The notes below the pieces were generated by a model that was not told the DNA's origin, did not search any database, and saw only the letters and a list, made by a program, of their open reading frames with translations. 64,000 bases of DNA from Anthonomus grandis grandis. Lineage: Eukaryota > Arthropoda > Insecta > Coleoptera > Curculionidae. The position numbers and the translations under genes were made by a program. Location of the stretch: positions 8,494,001 through 8,558,000 of the forward strand of contig NC_065550.1 in assembly GCF_022605725.1 (NCBI RefSeq), given 5' to 3'. Below, piece by piece: positions 11,331 through 21,939 of the stretch. Position 1 is the first letter of the stretch, and the number at the start of each line of letters is the position of its first letter.

Positions 11331-13072
11331 TATACAGGGTGTTACTTAAAGGTATGTCATAATTTAAAAGGGACATTCCTGGACCGATTTTAAGTCGAAA
11401 AGTTCATATAAACATGGGTCCTAAAATGCTTAGTTTTTAAGATAAATGGTGTTAAAGTTTTATTTTTTTATTCGTTTTTAATAAATTTTTCAAATACGGT
11501 TTAAAATATTGAACTGGCGTTTGTATCAAGAAAGGTATCCTAATCGCGTTGTCCCAGATAGAAGAATATTTATAAACATTCATCGTCGTCTGGCTGAATC
11601 TGGGAGTTTTAAGGCTAATTAAGGGAGCGAAGAGGCTAATTAATTAAGCGAGGGAAGCTCCGTACAGTTAGGACACCGGCAGTTGAAGAGGCTGTCCTAC
11701 ATGCAGTCGAAGAGGATCCGACCACAAGTACAAGAAAAATTGGTATGGTATTGAACATCTGCTACAAGACGGTATGGGAAATTTTAAGGGATTCTTTGTT
11801 ATATATCTATGTCGTAAAGGATATATCCTTTTCACATACAAAGGGTTCAGGCATTGCTTCTTAGAGATTATGAACCGCGTACGCAATTTTGTAGATGGTA
11901 TCTCCAAAAAGTAACACAAAATCCTCAATTTGGTGCGAACATCTTGTTTACGGACGAAGCTAATTTCTCCAGAAATGCAATAATCAATTTCCATAACAAT
12001 TATTACTGGGCTCAAGAAAACCCTCATGCGATTATAGAGACACATTTTCAGGAACAATTTTCAATAAACGTTTGGATCGGTATCGTATCCGATCATTTAA
12101 TTAGACCATCTTTTTTACCAGGACGCCTTAACGGACAGAATTATTGTAATTTTCTCCAACTTTGGTGTATGCATGATGGTGCTCCAGCCCACTTTAGCAT
12201 ATTGGCTCGTGAGATTTAAATAGAGTCTACCGAAATAAATGGATAAGCCGTGGAGGACCACAGTTTTGGCCACCTAGATCACCTGACTTAAATAGCCTAG
12301 ATTTTTTTTTTGTGGGGACACCTAAAAACATTGGTGTATCAGACACCAATTGTGACATTAGAAGAACTAAGAAATAGAATTATTGACGGATGTGAAACTA
12401 TACGAAACACGCCTGGAATTTTCAAAAGAGTTCGTGATTCTATGAGAAGAAAAGCAGAAGCCTGCATAGAGGCAAGAGGTGGTCATTTCCAACATTTGTT
12501 GTAAATTATGTATGTATGTATTGTATTTAATTGTTGTTGCTTTGTGTTTACCAGTTTGTAAAAAATAGCTTGAGAATATATATAATATTTGAAAAATGTA
12601 CCTAATAAAAACTGAAGATAAAATCAAACTTAACACAATCAAAAATAATCATTAATGTCAGTATCATAATGTTAACAACAACAAAAAAACAGTTGCTGGC
12701 AACGAGCAAAGCTAACTTGATTTATTTCCATAATTTTTAAAGATTTTTTTCGTAAGTCAATGGCGTAGTATTTTTTTGTAAAATTGTATTAAAAATTCAT
12801 CATAGCTACGCCACTGGTTGCTAAAAAAAAGTAGGTGAACATCTAAAAAATGTGTTTTTATGCCATAATATCCTGTGCCAAAATTCAGTTCAATATTTTA
12901 AACCGTATTTGAAAAATTTATTCAAAACGAAAAAAAAAATAAAACTTTAACACCCTGTATCTTAAAAACTAAGCATTTTAGGACCCATGTTTATATGAAC
13001 TTTTTGACTTAAAATCGGTCCAGGAATGTCCCTTTTAAATTATTACATACCTTTAAGTAACACCCTGTATAA
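11331..13072 (+). mobile_element. mariner-like transposon with ~190 bp terminal inverted repeats
   Basis: Both ends are complete. The left end starts TATACAGGGTGTTACTTAAA and the right end closes TTTAAGTAACACCCTGTATA. The arms (about 11331-11515 and 12880-13072) match for roughly 190 bases with few differences, including CCTGGACCGATTTTAAGT and GGACCCATGTTTATATGA. A TA target duplication is consistent with the ends. The transposase lies between and is broken. About 370 bases between the stop at 12504 and the right arm are non-coding, with one internal inverted motif around GGCGTAG / CTACGCC (12762-12812). Confidence 0.95.
11500..12504 (+). pseudogene. mariner-like transposase (DUF4817-like HTH plus DDE_3 core), broken
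   Basis: The N-terminus is read across stops as YQERYPNRVVPDRRIF and HRRLAESGSFK (11515-11615), a DUF4817-type helix-turn-helix. VEEAVLHAVEEDPTTSTRK and VLNICYKTVWEILR form the second HTH. Bases 11854-12219 then give RTQFCRWYLQ, the first catalytic block NILFTDEANFSR, VNVW-type NVWIGIVSDHLIRP and LPGRLNGQNYCNFL. About 15 residues are missing before MHDGAPAHF, which holds the second Asp. A frameshift precedes WPPRSPDLNSLDFF, which has the third Asp. The C-terminus, 12310-12504, is intact (WGHLKTLVYQTP to GHFQHLL). All three acidic residues remain, but deletion and frameshifts kill the gene. Confidence 0.87.
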
Positions 13073-15400
13073 TATTTTTCCTGTACCGGGCAGGTGTATC
13101 AAAGAAGTCAATATTAGAGAGTGCTGGTTCGCCAGTCTTGCTATTACGAGTAAAGCCGTAGTTGGTATATAACAGGAAATAGCTTGACGGGTCTGTGTTG
13201 ATGGTAATTAATTGCAATATTTGTCAATAATGTCTCAGATTTCTTCTGGTTTTAAGAGTTGTTACATGGAAATCCTCCTCGACTCGATAAAAATCAGGTT
13301 GATAGAAATTGGTCCCAGAAACATTTATCCTATATGCCATATGTCTAAGGAATTTGTGTTGAACTCGCTCGATATTCTGGATATGAATATGGTAAGAAAG
13401 GAACCACACACGTGAACCATATTCCAAGTGAGGATGAACAAAGGAACAATAAAGCAGCCGAATGGTGTCGGTGCTAAAAATCTCTACAACTTTTTTTGAT
13501 GAAGCCTAAAATTTGAAGTTCTTTAAAAGTGATTTCAGATATATGGGGTATAAAACCTTAACGGCTTTTATGTGTAATACCCAGGTTTTTTATAGGTGAA
13601 ATAGATTCAAGGAAAATACAATTGATATAGTAAGAATAATCAATAATATGCCGACTCCCATTGAAGCCTATATCGAGTAGTATTTTTTAACATTTAAATT
13701 CATATAATTATTTTTACACTAAGCCGCTATATAATAGTCTGTTCAAGTTTACTTGCAGTCGAGCACAATTATCAGAGGATTTTATTTTCAGGTACATATT
13801 GACGCCATCTGCAAAAAGAAGTGAAGGGCAGTGTTAAAAACATTAAGAGATGTCATTGATTCAAATATTGAATCACAAAGGTCTAAAGTGTGATCCTTCT
13901 GGCACACCAGATAGCACGATAGCACAGGAATTTCTCTACATTGACACATTGGATTCGAACAACCGAGTTTGAGTTCTACCAATCAAATACGATTCAATCC
14001 ACTGCAGAAAGAATTCATAAACACCCATTCTCTTTATTTTAAATAATAATATTTGGTGATTCACCATGTTGAAGGCCTTAAAGAAGTCTGTGTACAATGC
14101 ACGGACCTGAAAATCTTTCTCCATGGAACAGGTTACAGGACTAGCAACAAAGCCATACTGTTGATCGAAGTTCAACTGAAGAGATAGAGTCATAACATTG
14201 CAGATAAAACTTTCGGACATCTTAGGATTGGTACATGCATAGCATACCAATAGATCTGTAATTAGTCACATGAGAATTTTCACAATTTTTATGAATTGGT
14301 GTTATGTAACTGGTCCTTGAGCCGGAAGGAAAAACTCCTGATTAGAGGATAAATTAAATATGAGGAACAGAGGCCGTGCTAATAGAAAGCTGAACTGCCT
14401 TAAGATACTGGGGGAAAGACTATCTGGGCCCGGCTCTTTGCTTCTATCCAATAGTGACAACTTGATATAGATATCAGAAATTGGAATAAATAATTCCGTT
14501 ACATGTAAATTGTTAAAAACTGGTTCATTGGGAACTAGACACGCTCTCTGTACATAAGTAAAAGAAAAGTAATCCGCGAATAGATAGCTATCACAGGACC
14601 GGAGGGCGTGCCTCTATAGGAAATTTCATTTTGAATCTGAACCTTATTTCTATTGGATCTCATAAGCTTCCAAAAATTCACCAAATTGGACCTAACAAAA
14701 ATTTCAGTGATCTCAACATACTCCTGATAACATACAAGTTGCCTCTTTAGTGACTTGCTCGCTGCTCTTAACCTGAAAAAGGAAATATAATTTTTATATG
14801 AATTATTTAATTGACATATCGCTTGTGTCATTTTTTTTCTATAGTTAAAGATTTAAGTTCATTTTAAACCTAAATAAACTTTATACGTAAGTACATTACC
14901 TCATAAAATATAATTATAATATCGTTAAGGGACTTATTCAAAAATAATTCATCCCAAACAAAACCTTGAAAGAGCATTATAGACAATTGTCTCTGTAATA
15001 ACCCTTACAAGTTCAGTGTTTTTCATGTAAAAAGATGGGGCAACACAATCTTTTCTTCAGCCAAGTATATCTCAAGAACCATATTAGCATTGAACACCAG
15101 ATCTAGCTGAGACTCGCCAAAATTTCAACCCTTATTTGAGGGAGCCTCAGGTATTGGTGAGGTCATTGAACAAATTTAATCTTTTGTCCAGATGCAGTAA
15201 GGCAGGTTAAAGGCATCTAGTAAGCGTCAATTTCACAATGAGATGTTTCTTCACAGAGTTTGTTCAGAGTGTCATTGAACGTTGCATGGCACTCGAATGA
15301 GGAACGAGGAAGAAAATATCCTGTTCCTTTAAAGCACTGCGTTGCCCCAGAGCCGATCAAGACAAACAGTTGTTCAACATGAGGATCTGTTGGTTAGTTT
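13073..15400 (-). mobile_element. heavily decayed LINE, minus strand
   Basis: Fragments in proper order on the minus strand define a jockey-type LINE. Endonuclease traces at about 15390-15060 read VLIGSGATQCFKG, LPRSSFECHATFNDTLNKL. The linker (14831-14535) has LRAASKSLKRQLVCYQEYVE and VNFWKLMRSNRNK. RT blocks at 14250-13700 include QQYGFVASPVTCS, ALYTDFFKAFNMVNHQ, SYLIGRTQTR, GVPEGSHFRPL and LLFADGVNMYL, where the second catalytic Asp is Gly. The thumb at 13427-13224 has YHIHIQNIERVQHKFLRHM. Coding similarity runs into the right end of the mariner at 13072, where the 3' part is missing. It appears related to the LINE at 22-24 kb (similar linker and thumb). Confidence 0.75.
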
Positions 15401-16018
15401 TGAAGCTCATATGTGCTGCAGAATATTACGATAAAAATAATAGAAATAAATAATAGAAAAATACAATTTTTTATCCATACGTTTACTTAATAAATTTCGG
15501 ACCGCTAAGTTGCTAAGATTTTGTACAGATAAACTAGAGATATTTAGAGTTTTTTTAAGTTGAAATTTCCCCTTTAAGACCACACAAGACTTTAAGAACA
15601 AAATAAATTAATTTTTGAAATAACATTATCTCGAAAACTCAAAAATAAAGAAGATAAGAATACTAATGAAAACCAAATTAGGCCATGTGAAAATTATATT
15701 TAATACAAGTCCAGAACCACCTAAAGAAATTGTTAAAAATGGTCCAAACCACTCGTTTGGTTCATATAAGCTGTCACATAAAATCATTAAAACCGAACGA
15801 TTTCCTCAATTATTTCTGCAACGTTTTCTATGCGTTTACATTATACTTTTACTGTAATTACTTATTTTTTATGCTTTAAATTTTTCATGTAACCTTATCA
15901 GTAGCTCACAGATAAACATTTTGATATTTAAAATGACCATAGGTCCTTTATTTTTACTTTGGAAAAAAAGGTATTGCAAAAATTTGATTATAGTAGTGTT
16001 TTATGTCGATTAAAAGAT
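15401..16018. other. unassigned AT-rich DNA
   Basis: No domain, long frame, inverted repeat or tail was recognised here. Short open frames on both strands (15407-15601 and 15666-15857) have no motif and AT-driven composition. Confidence 0.6.
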
Positions 16019-16580
16019 TATACAGGTTGGGACAATCAAAGATTAACGCATTGTCCAAAATAATGGCAACACCACTTCGTCTCGTGGCCACCTCCGGTCA
16101 TCTGATTATTATTTGCTGTTTTTATTTTTTACAGAATAACAATAATAAAATCTCAATGCCTTGTTATGCTGCGTGACACCACTATTGAATTTTACAGCTC
16201 TATTATTTCTTATAGTGACTGTTTATACTCCTTCCGCAAGAGTACAAATTATGAAATAATTTTAAATTCGGCAGTACAATATAGGGATTTGTTTTCAATC
16301 ATATTAGAAAATAGACTGATTCCTTATCATAAATGCCACACCAAAGTGCCAGCATCTTCTATCGAAAGCGTCCTGGAGCTAGTACGACTGGAAGAAATGG
16401 TTTGTAGTCTCTTAAAAGTGGATTTAACACGATCAAGTAGAAGGGTTGGAGAGGAACTGGGTATGAACTATTACCAGATTTTGACAAAAATATGGGTAAA
16501 ATTATTTCAAATATTACAAAAAATAAAAAATATTTCCCGAAGACCAGTGGCTAAGAAATATTTTGTGAAACCATGATAGA
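16019..16580 (+). mobile_element. possible mariner-like 5' fragment
   Basis: A terminus-like TATACAGGTTGGGACAATC begins at about 16019. It is followed 140 bases later by an open frame (16166-16576). The middle of that frame, AVQYRDLFSIILENRLIPYHK, loosely follows the DUF4817 helix pattern of the other mariners. It continues EEMVCSLLKVDLTRSSRRVG then EELGMNYYQIL, which has the spacing of their second HTH. No catalytic block follows and no right terminus was found. The rest of the frame is not recognised, so this remains a tentative call. Confidence 0.38.
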
Positions 16581-18507
16581 AAAAACAAATGAATTGTTTT
16601 ACAAAATATTCTATCTTCAGATTTTTTCTTTTTCATTACATGGGAAACACAATTCTTCCGTTGTTCAATATTGGTTTGGGGCAAATGAGCAGAGAAGTTT
16701 TTAATTCCGTACTCAGTATTCTCAAAAATTGATTATTTAGGCATTTCACCAGAAACATTTTTGGAAGTACGAAATGACTTTTATGATTAAAAAAATATTA
16801 ATAAAAAAGGTTAAAATAACTTTTACTACATTTACATCCTTTATTAGCCAAAGAAGGTTTGTTTGATCATTTTATTTAATAACTTTATTTTTAAGAGTTT
16901 TAATTTTATTTTTGTATAGTGTTTACATTTTTATATTTTCATCAAAGTTTATATTTTATTTTTATTAGAACAACACTTTCATTTTCACTATAAAATTATC
17001 AGCATAATAGATATTTTGAGATTACGATTCTATGGGGGTTCTAAACTGAGGTATTAAAGCCTATCTCATGTTCATCTTTCAAGACGAATTTATGAGAGAC
17101 TTATTATTATGTTTAGATTTATGTTTTTTATATATTATACAAAAAATAAAAATGCAACGTCCAAGTTTACATGTTTGTATTTCATAACTTATTTTCATCT
17201 TTATACCCAAGTTTTCACGTATATCCCTATATAGACAAAGTTTATAATATCTTATAATACAGTATCGGCATTGGCACATATTGCTCATAAAATATAGTTT
17301 CTGACAACCACAAAATGTACAGAAAAAAAAATACACAAACGTACAGTTGATTCAACTAAAAAACTCACGGCAAAACCGCATATGCCTTTAAACCCAAATT
17401 TTTGTTTTAAATGTACACATTTTTTACATTTTAAATAAATATGGCTTAGTTCGTAACAGTCTGTGAAAATTCATATGGCAAATATCACAATCATTGTTTT
17501 GTTGGAGTCACTAATTGAATACTACAAAATGGCAAGATAATATAATAATACGTTTGTGGGGTGGTGAGGTACTTTTCCTATAATAATAGTTAATTTTGGG
17601 GTTTAGTTCAATACAATTACTAATTGAAATTAAAAATAATATTTAAAAAAATATTTATTTTTATGTCATCTGAAGATATTTACGTTTTGATAATGTCCCT
17701 AAAATGCGCATTGAAATTAAATGTAATATTTGATATCTGTTTTCAAGAAGAGATGTTAATTAAATAATTGAGGATCATAGCTGTTTTACCTGCCTATTGT
17801 TTTAAGAGGTTAATTATTTTCCTAGAACATATGAATTTTCGACAAAAACTTAGTCTTTTTTGTCTAGTCCTGCCTTGAAAATTTAAAAATTATTCGAAAT
17901 ATAAAATATTTTATTGATATTGGTACAAAAGCACGTATTGAAGCTTATAATAAAGGAGATTCAAGCGATACAGCGCCAATCCATTTAGTTAACACAAAAA
18001 TCTAAATATTAATAAAATACTGTTTTAGTACAACAGTACTAATTCTAATAATTAACATTATAAGATTTATTTTTAATAAATTCTTTCTTTGATTTTTTAC
18101 AGCCTGGTATAACTCCCACTATTCCATTACCCCTCTTATGGCTGTTGTTTGAATGTATTTGTATTTTTCTTATATAAAATTTCAAGGCAAGAATTTCTAG
18201 ATTTCCAAATGAATATTTAAAAAAAATTGCTAATTTATCGTTACGAGACTTTGAATCCTCAACACTTGTGCACTTTGAATTAATTTACTTTATTTACTTA
18301 TAAATTAGTATTATAAAAAGAATTTCTTTCAGCATAAGAAAATTGTCACCTCAAAATTAACCATATCTTTATCCACAACCGCCCCAGTACATATTTCCAA
18401 ATAAAACAACAAATCTTCCGTGAGTCCAAACTGAATAAAAAGAAGAAAGCTTCCTATGTTTCGAACGCAAACGCCCTTCTCAAATCACAGCACACACCCG
18501 CGAGACA
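16581..18507. other. intergenic DNA below TfAP-2
   Basis: This stretch is very AT-rich. Its only visible function is the 3' untranslated region of TfAP-2 at its upper end. A minus-strand frame at 17336-17079 is cysteine- and tyrosine-rich but has no motif I recognise. I see no transposon ends. Confidence 0.6.
18289..18294 (-). terminator. candidate polyadenylation signal of TfAP-2
   Basis: Read on the minus strand this is AATAAA, about 215 bases after the TfAP-2 stop codon (TGA at 18510-18508). It is the first canonical signal downstream of the stop that I see. Such hexamers are common in AT-rich DNA, so a transcript 3' end would be needed to confirm it. Confidence 0.4.
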
Positions 18508-19137
18508 TCACTTATTCTTATCGTCAAGTTTTCCCTTATCCAAACTTGAAGACACCAACATACCCTGACTCTGTTGTGAGTTCTGGCTAGGGAAAACCTT
18601 ATCTAAATGCTTCAAGCTTTCACTTAAAAAGTTCTGGATCGCAGTAAGAGCAGCCACGATGGCCGGACTACCAAAACCATGACTTATCAAAGAAAAATGG
18701 GTTAAATGCCTTTGGATTGAGGGATCCAACAAAATTTGAGGTCGGTGATTACATAGCGCAGATCGATCCTGGTTTAAAAGATCCATAAGCTCCTTTGTTA
18801 CTTGTTTGGTGGCTTGAAGAAGCTCTTTCCTTCGGGGTGACTCGCCATGTTGTCGCAGAAGATATTCCGCTACTTGCCGGGCTGGAAATTCGGTCTCACA
18901 TACGTAACCGAAATCTCTGGCGAGATGGATGGCTTCGCCTTCCACCAAGGAGGTTAAGAGAGTAACATTGGCAGCTTTCCGCCTTCCTGCCGGGAGGTTT
19001 AAACCAATTTTTTCAAGTTTTTCCCTGAGAATCCTGCCACCGTTTTTGCTTTTTGCTCTCCGTAAGACGCCGCCTAAAAGGGACGCATTAAGGCATTCTG
19101 GTGGCGAGAGCCTTCTTTGTACTTCTCCTACTGTAAC
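18508..19137 (-). CDS. TfAP-2: transcription factor AP-2, last coding exon (DNA-binding and dimerisation domain)
   Basis: This exon encodes about 209 residues and the stop. It begins at an acceptor (TTATTTAG) with VTVGEVQRRLSPPECLNASL and LLGGVLRRAKSKNGGR, then REKLEKIGLNLPAGRRKAAN, the basic region. VTLLTSLVEGEAIHLARDFG, YVCETEFPARQVAEYL and LTHFSLISHGFGSPAIVAAL form the helix-span-helix, with a serine- and lysine-rich tail ending KLDDKNK. These blocks are near-identical to vertebrate AP-2 proteins, where the region binds palindromic GCC-N3-GGC sites as a dimer in the nucleus. The frame has no breaks and the conserved residues are intact, so the gene is under selection. The entire DNA-binding region lies in this one exon, whereas vertebrates split it with further introns. 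Confidence 0.97.
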   Translation of the reverse strand, partial: VTVGEVQRRLSPPECLNASLLGGVLRRAKSKNGGRILREKLEKIGLNLPAGRRKAANVTLLTSLVEGEAIHLARDFGYVCETEFPARQVAEYLLRQHGESPRRKELLQATKQVTKELMDLLNQDRSALCNHRPQILLDPSIQRHLTHFSLISHGFGSPAIVAALTAIQNFLSESLKHLDKVFPSQNSQQSQGMLVSSSLDKGKLDDKNK

Positions 19138-19194
19138 CTAAATAAAATAAATAAAGTTAGAAGCAATCTTGGAAAGGTTAATGGAGAAACTTAC

Positions 19195-19304
19195 CTTATA
19201 TTTAGATGTGGATGATAATAATGATAGTCTACCAGGTACTGAACAGAATACGTCACTAGGGGACACCATGGATCCGGCTCCAGAGTGATCCTTTCCTTTC
19301 ATGC
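19195..19304 (-). CDS. TfAP-2: transcription factor AP-2, central exon
   Basis: This 110-base exon sits between a strong acceptor (TTTCTTTCTATTGCAG) and a donor (AAG|GTAAGT). It encodes MKGKDHSGAG and [20 protein letters not shown], then KYK, matching the family's [20 protein letters not shown] block just before VTVGEVQRRL. Two bases at its start complete a Gly codon left open by the upstream exon (phase 1), and it leaves in phase 0. Both the 34.4 kb exon and the candidate first exon at 26.7 kb end in the matching phase. The intron to the last exon is only 57 bases. Confidence 0.96.
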
Positions 19305-21880
19305 CTGCAATAGAAAGAAACAATATTTATTAAAGATTTAACATCAGATCATAACAACCGACTTAGGTCCTAAAGGTTATATAGTCAAAATGAGGTTATT
19401 AAATAATGTAAATTGTAAGAGATTTCTGAATCAAAATTCTAAAAAACAAAAAAAAAATTATTGAGACTATTAAATGACATGACTATGCAAATTTTTAGAT
19501 TAGGTTGTGTACAAGTAGATTTAGGGGTTCCAGTTAAGTTACTATATGAAGAAAGATACTTTCTCAGTTATAATAAAAATATTCAATAACAATAACTTAT
19601 AGTAATTAGTAATTAACAGTAATAATCTAAAATCATACAAAATCTTTAACTTAAATATTGATATAATTATAAATTATTGCATATTGGGAAAATATTTATT
19701 TTTCCTATTTCATTAAAATAAATCGTCTATCATGAACAATTTTTTTTATTACAGCATATAGTATCTTTATAAAGTATTCATTACCTATTTAAATGTAAAA
19801 ATACGTCTTCAAAAATTAACTTTTTTGAGAAGCTAATAAACTGTTTGGTACTCAAGCAATAGCATTTAGGATTATTTGCACTTTTTAGCAGTCATGAAAA
19901 TGTAAAATAGATGAGTTTTTAAAGTTGTACCAATCCGACTTTTAGATTTAAGTACAGTAACTGTTTAAGTTGTTGTGTTTCACCATTTAAGCAGTGATTT
20001 TAGTTAAAAGCTTGTAGTTAAGGTATACTTTCTACACTTTTTCACCATTTATATAATTCCATTTATCAATAAATATTCATCAACCTATAAAATAGTTTTA
20101 CGAGAATGGACAGGAACGTTACCTGAAGTAGATAGTTGAATATCTCAAGCTCGAGTGACCTTTAAATGTCTGGATTATTTAGACTTGTTATTCTAATGTT
20201 TTATTTTTTAATATGTGTTTATAAGTTGATAATGGAATAAAATATTATCAAAGTTAGAGTTTATAAAGGTGTAGAGATTTTTAGTACTTTGAAGGTAATA
20301 AGTAACATTAAACCGAATTCAAATGGTTTTCATGGATTTAAAACTTAACAATCTGGCTCTAGAGTTCAGAAATGGCTAATCTTTTAAAGTAAACTTGCCA
20401 ACCATAATACCGCTGTTTATGATTTTAAAAAAACGATTAAGCAGCGAGAATCAGAAGCAATTTGTAAGTTTGGCCATTTTCCATCAAAATATATCAAGGT
20501 TTAATAAATAAGCTTCGGGATATCTAGCAATAATCTGATATTTTAGACTTGTTCTGTGAACGTTGTACTTGTTCTGTGAAAGTTGTTTGACCAAAATGTT
20601 TATGTCTACCCACACGATAGAGCTTGTAACCATTTTTATTTAACACCGGATTTTTACTTTTTGACAAATCTGGGCAATAACTCTAAAAAGTACGTCCGAT
20701 TTATAATATAAGATGTATAGCAAACAAAAAGTCAAGTTAGCCATAACTTTTTTAATTATTTTCGGAGGTCTAATGAGATAAGAAAATATTATAGTTTGGC
20801 AATAACTTCTAAAAGATACCCTATGCAGGACGTTTCATCAAAATTCTTTCTTTTCGTGAGAAATAATTCCAATGCAAGTATTACCAAGCTATGGAGGTTT
20901 AAAAGATTAAAACGGTCCGCCCTCTACAAGTTGTAGTTATTCGTAATTAAGATTTAAATATCTTGTTGATTTAAATGTGATATTCATAAAAAATAAACAC
21001 AAAATAGGGCATTAGAGATATGCTGTGGCTACCTATTGAACAGAAAATAAGAAAAAATAATACAAATTAAAATATTTGGAATTTGAATGGTCGTTGGTTC
21101 AAACGTGGCTAATTTAATCCCAAACTAGCGAATCCACCTTCGATATATTGCTGGTTCTGATTACTATTAAGTTTTTCCTTATACAAATGCCCCAAACTCT
21201 CAAATCTTATATTTTCCCAATGAAGGACCAATAAAACACTTTTTCACTTAAAATGTTTACTAATTATATTAATACCGGATATTTAAGGAAATAACGGAGA
21301 TCGAGAGTCAACCGATTTCAGGAAGAATGAAAAAATAAGAACGAGAGACGTAACCAATATTATGAAAGGCGAAGAGCAACTGACTTCTATTTTACCCCTC
21401 TTAATAGCCAAAAATAAATCCCAGACACGTTTAATAATCGTATGATGGTTTCCCAGAAGTATAATGAATTATGTTTTAGTTAGGGTTAAAGTTGGCCTAT
21501 AAGAAATTGTCTTAGTGGTCGGTTATTAGCCGGCTTTTAAATTGGAAATCCACACAGATTCTATTTCGGAAATCTAATTTTTTCTTCGGATAAAGTTAAG
21601 CTTACTGATTTCATTTTACTCCACTTTTCAGACGCGTAGTTGCAAATTGCTTCTTGCCAAGTGACAATAACATGGATTGAATAAAATTTTCTTTGGCATA
21701 ATATAGGTTTTGAGATTAATTTTATTTTTTATGTATTCTACAGATTTCTTCTTTGTAATGGTACTGCCCATGCTGCATATTAATAAATATCTATTTAACC
21801 AGCGAGAACAAATAATTTGTTCTGGCATATAGCATATTGAAGAAGTTTGGATATCTGTGACATTGGCTGATTCCCAGGAA
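19305..21880. other. TfAP-2 intron, proximal part, no feature seen
   Basis: This is AT-rich intronic DNA without coding similarity or transposon termini. The only local structure is a short direct repeat of ACTTGTTCTGTGAA-type sequence at about 20545-20583. Confidence 0.6.
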
Positions 21881-21936
21881 TGTTGTATAGGCTGTTGTAT
21901 AGGCTGTTGTATAGGCTGTTGTATAGGCTGTTGTCC
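21881..21936. repeat. tandem repeat of a 12-base unit, about 4.5 copies
   Basis: The unit TGTTGTATAGGC repeats perfectly four times, followed by a partial TGTTGT. It is framed on both sides by CCAGGAATGT-like sequence, which suggests expansion by slippage from a single original copy. It lies just before the recognisable endonuclease of the LINE at 22 kb and probably within that element. It has neither the spacing nor the repeat-spacer form of a CRISPR array. Confidence 0.9.
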
Positions 21937-21939
21937 AGG

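Noticed and set aside
16166..16576. Novel 136-residue host gene
   Set aside because: The helix patterns follow mariner HTH regions and a TACAGG-type end lies just upstream. Transposon debris is more likely.
21881..21936. CRISPR-like array
   Set aside because: The 12-base units are directly adjacent with no spacers, and the genome is eukaryotic. It is a slippage repeat.
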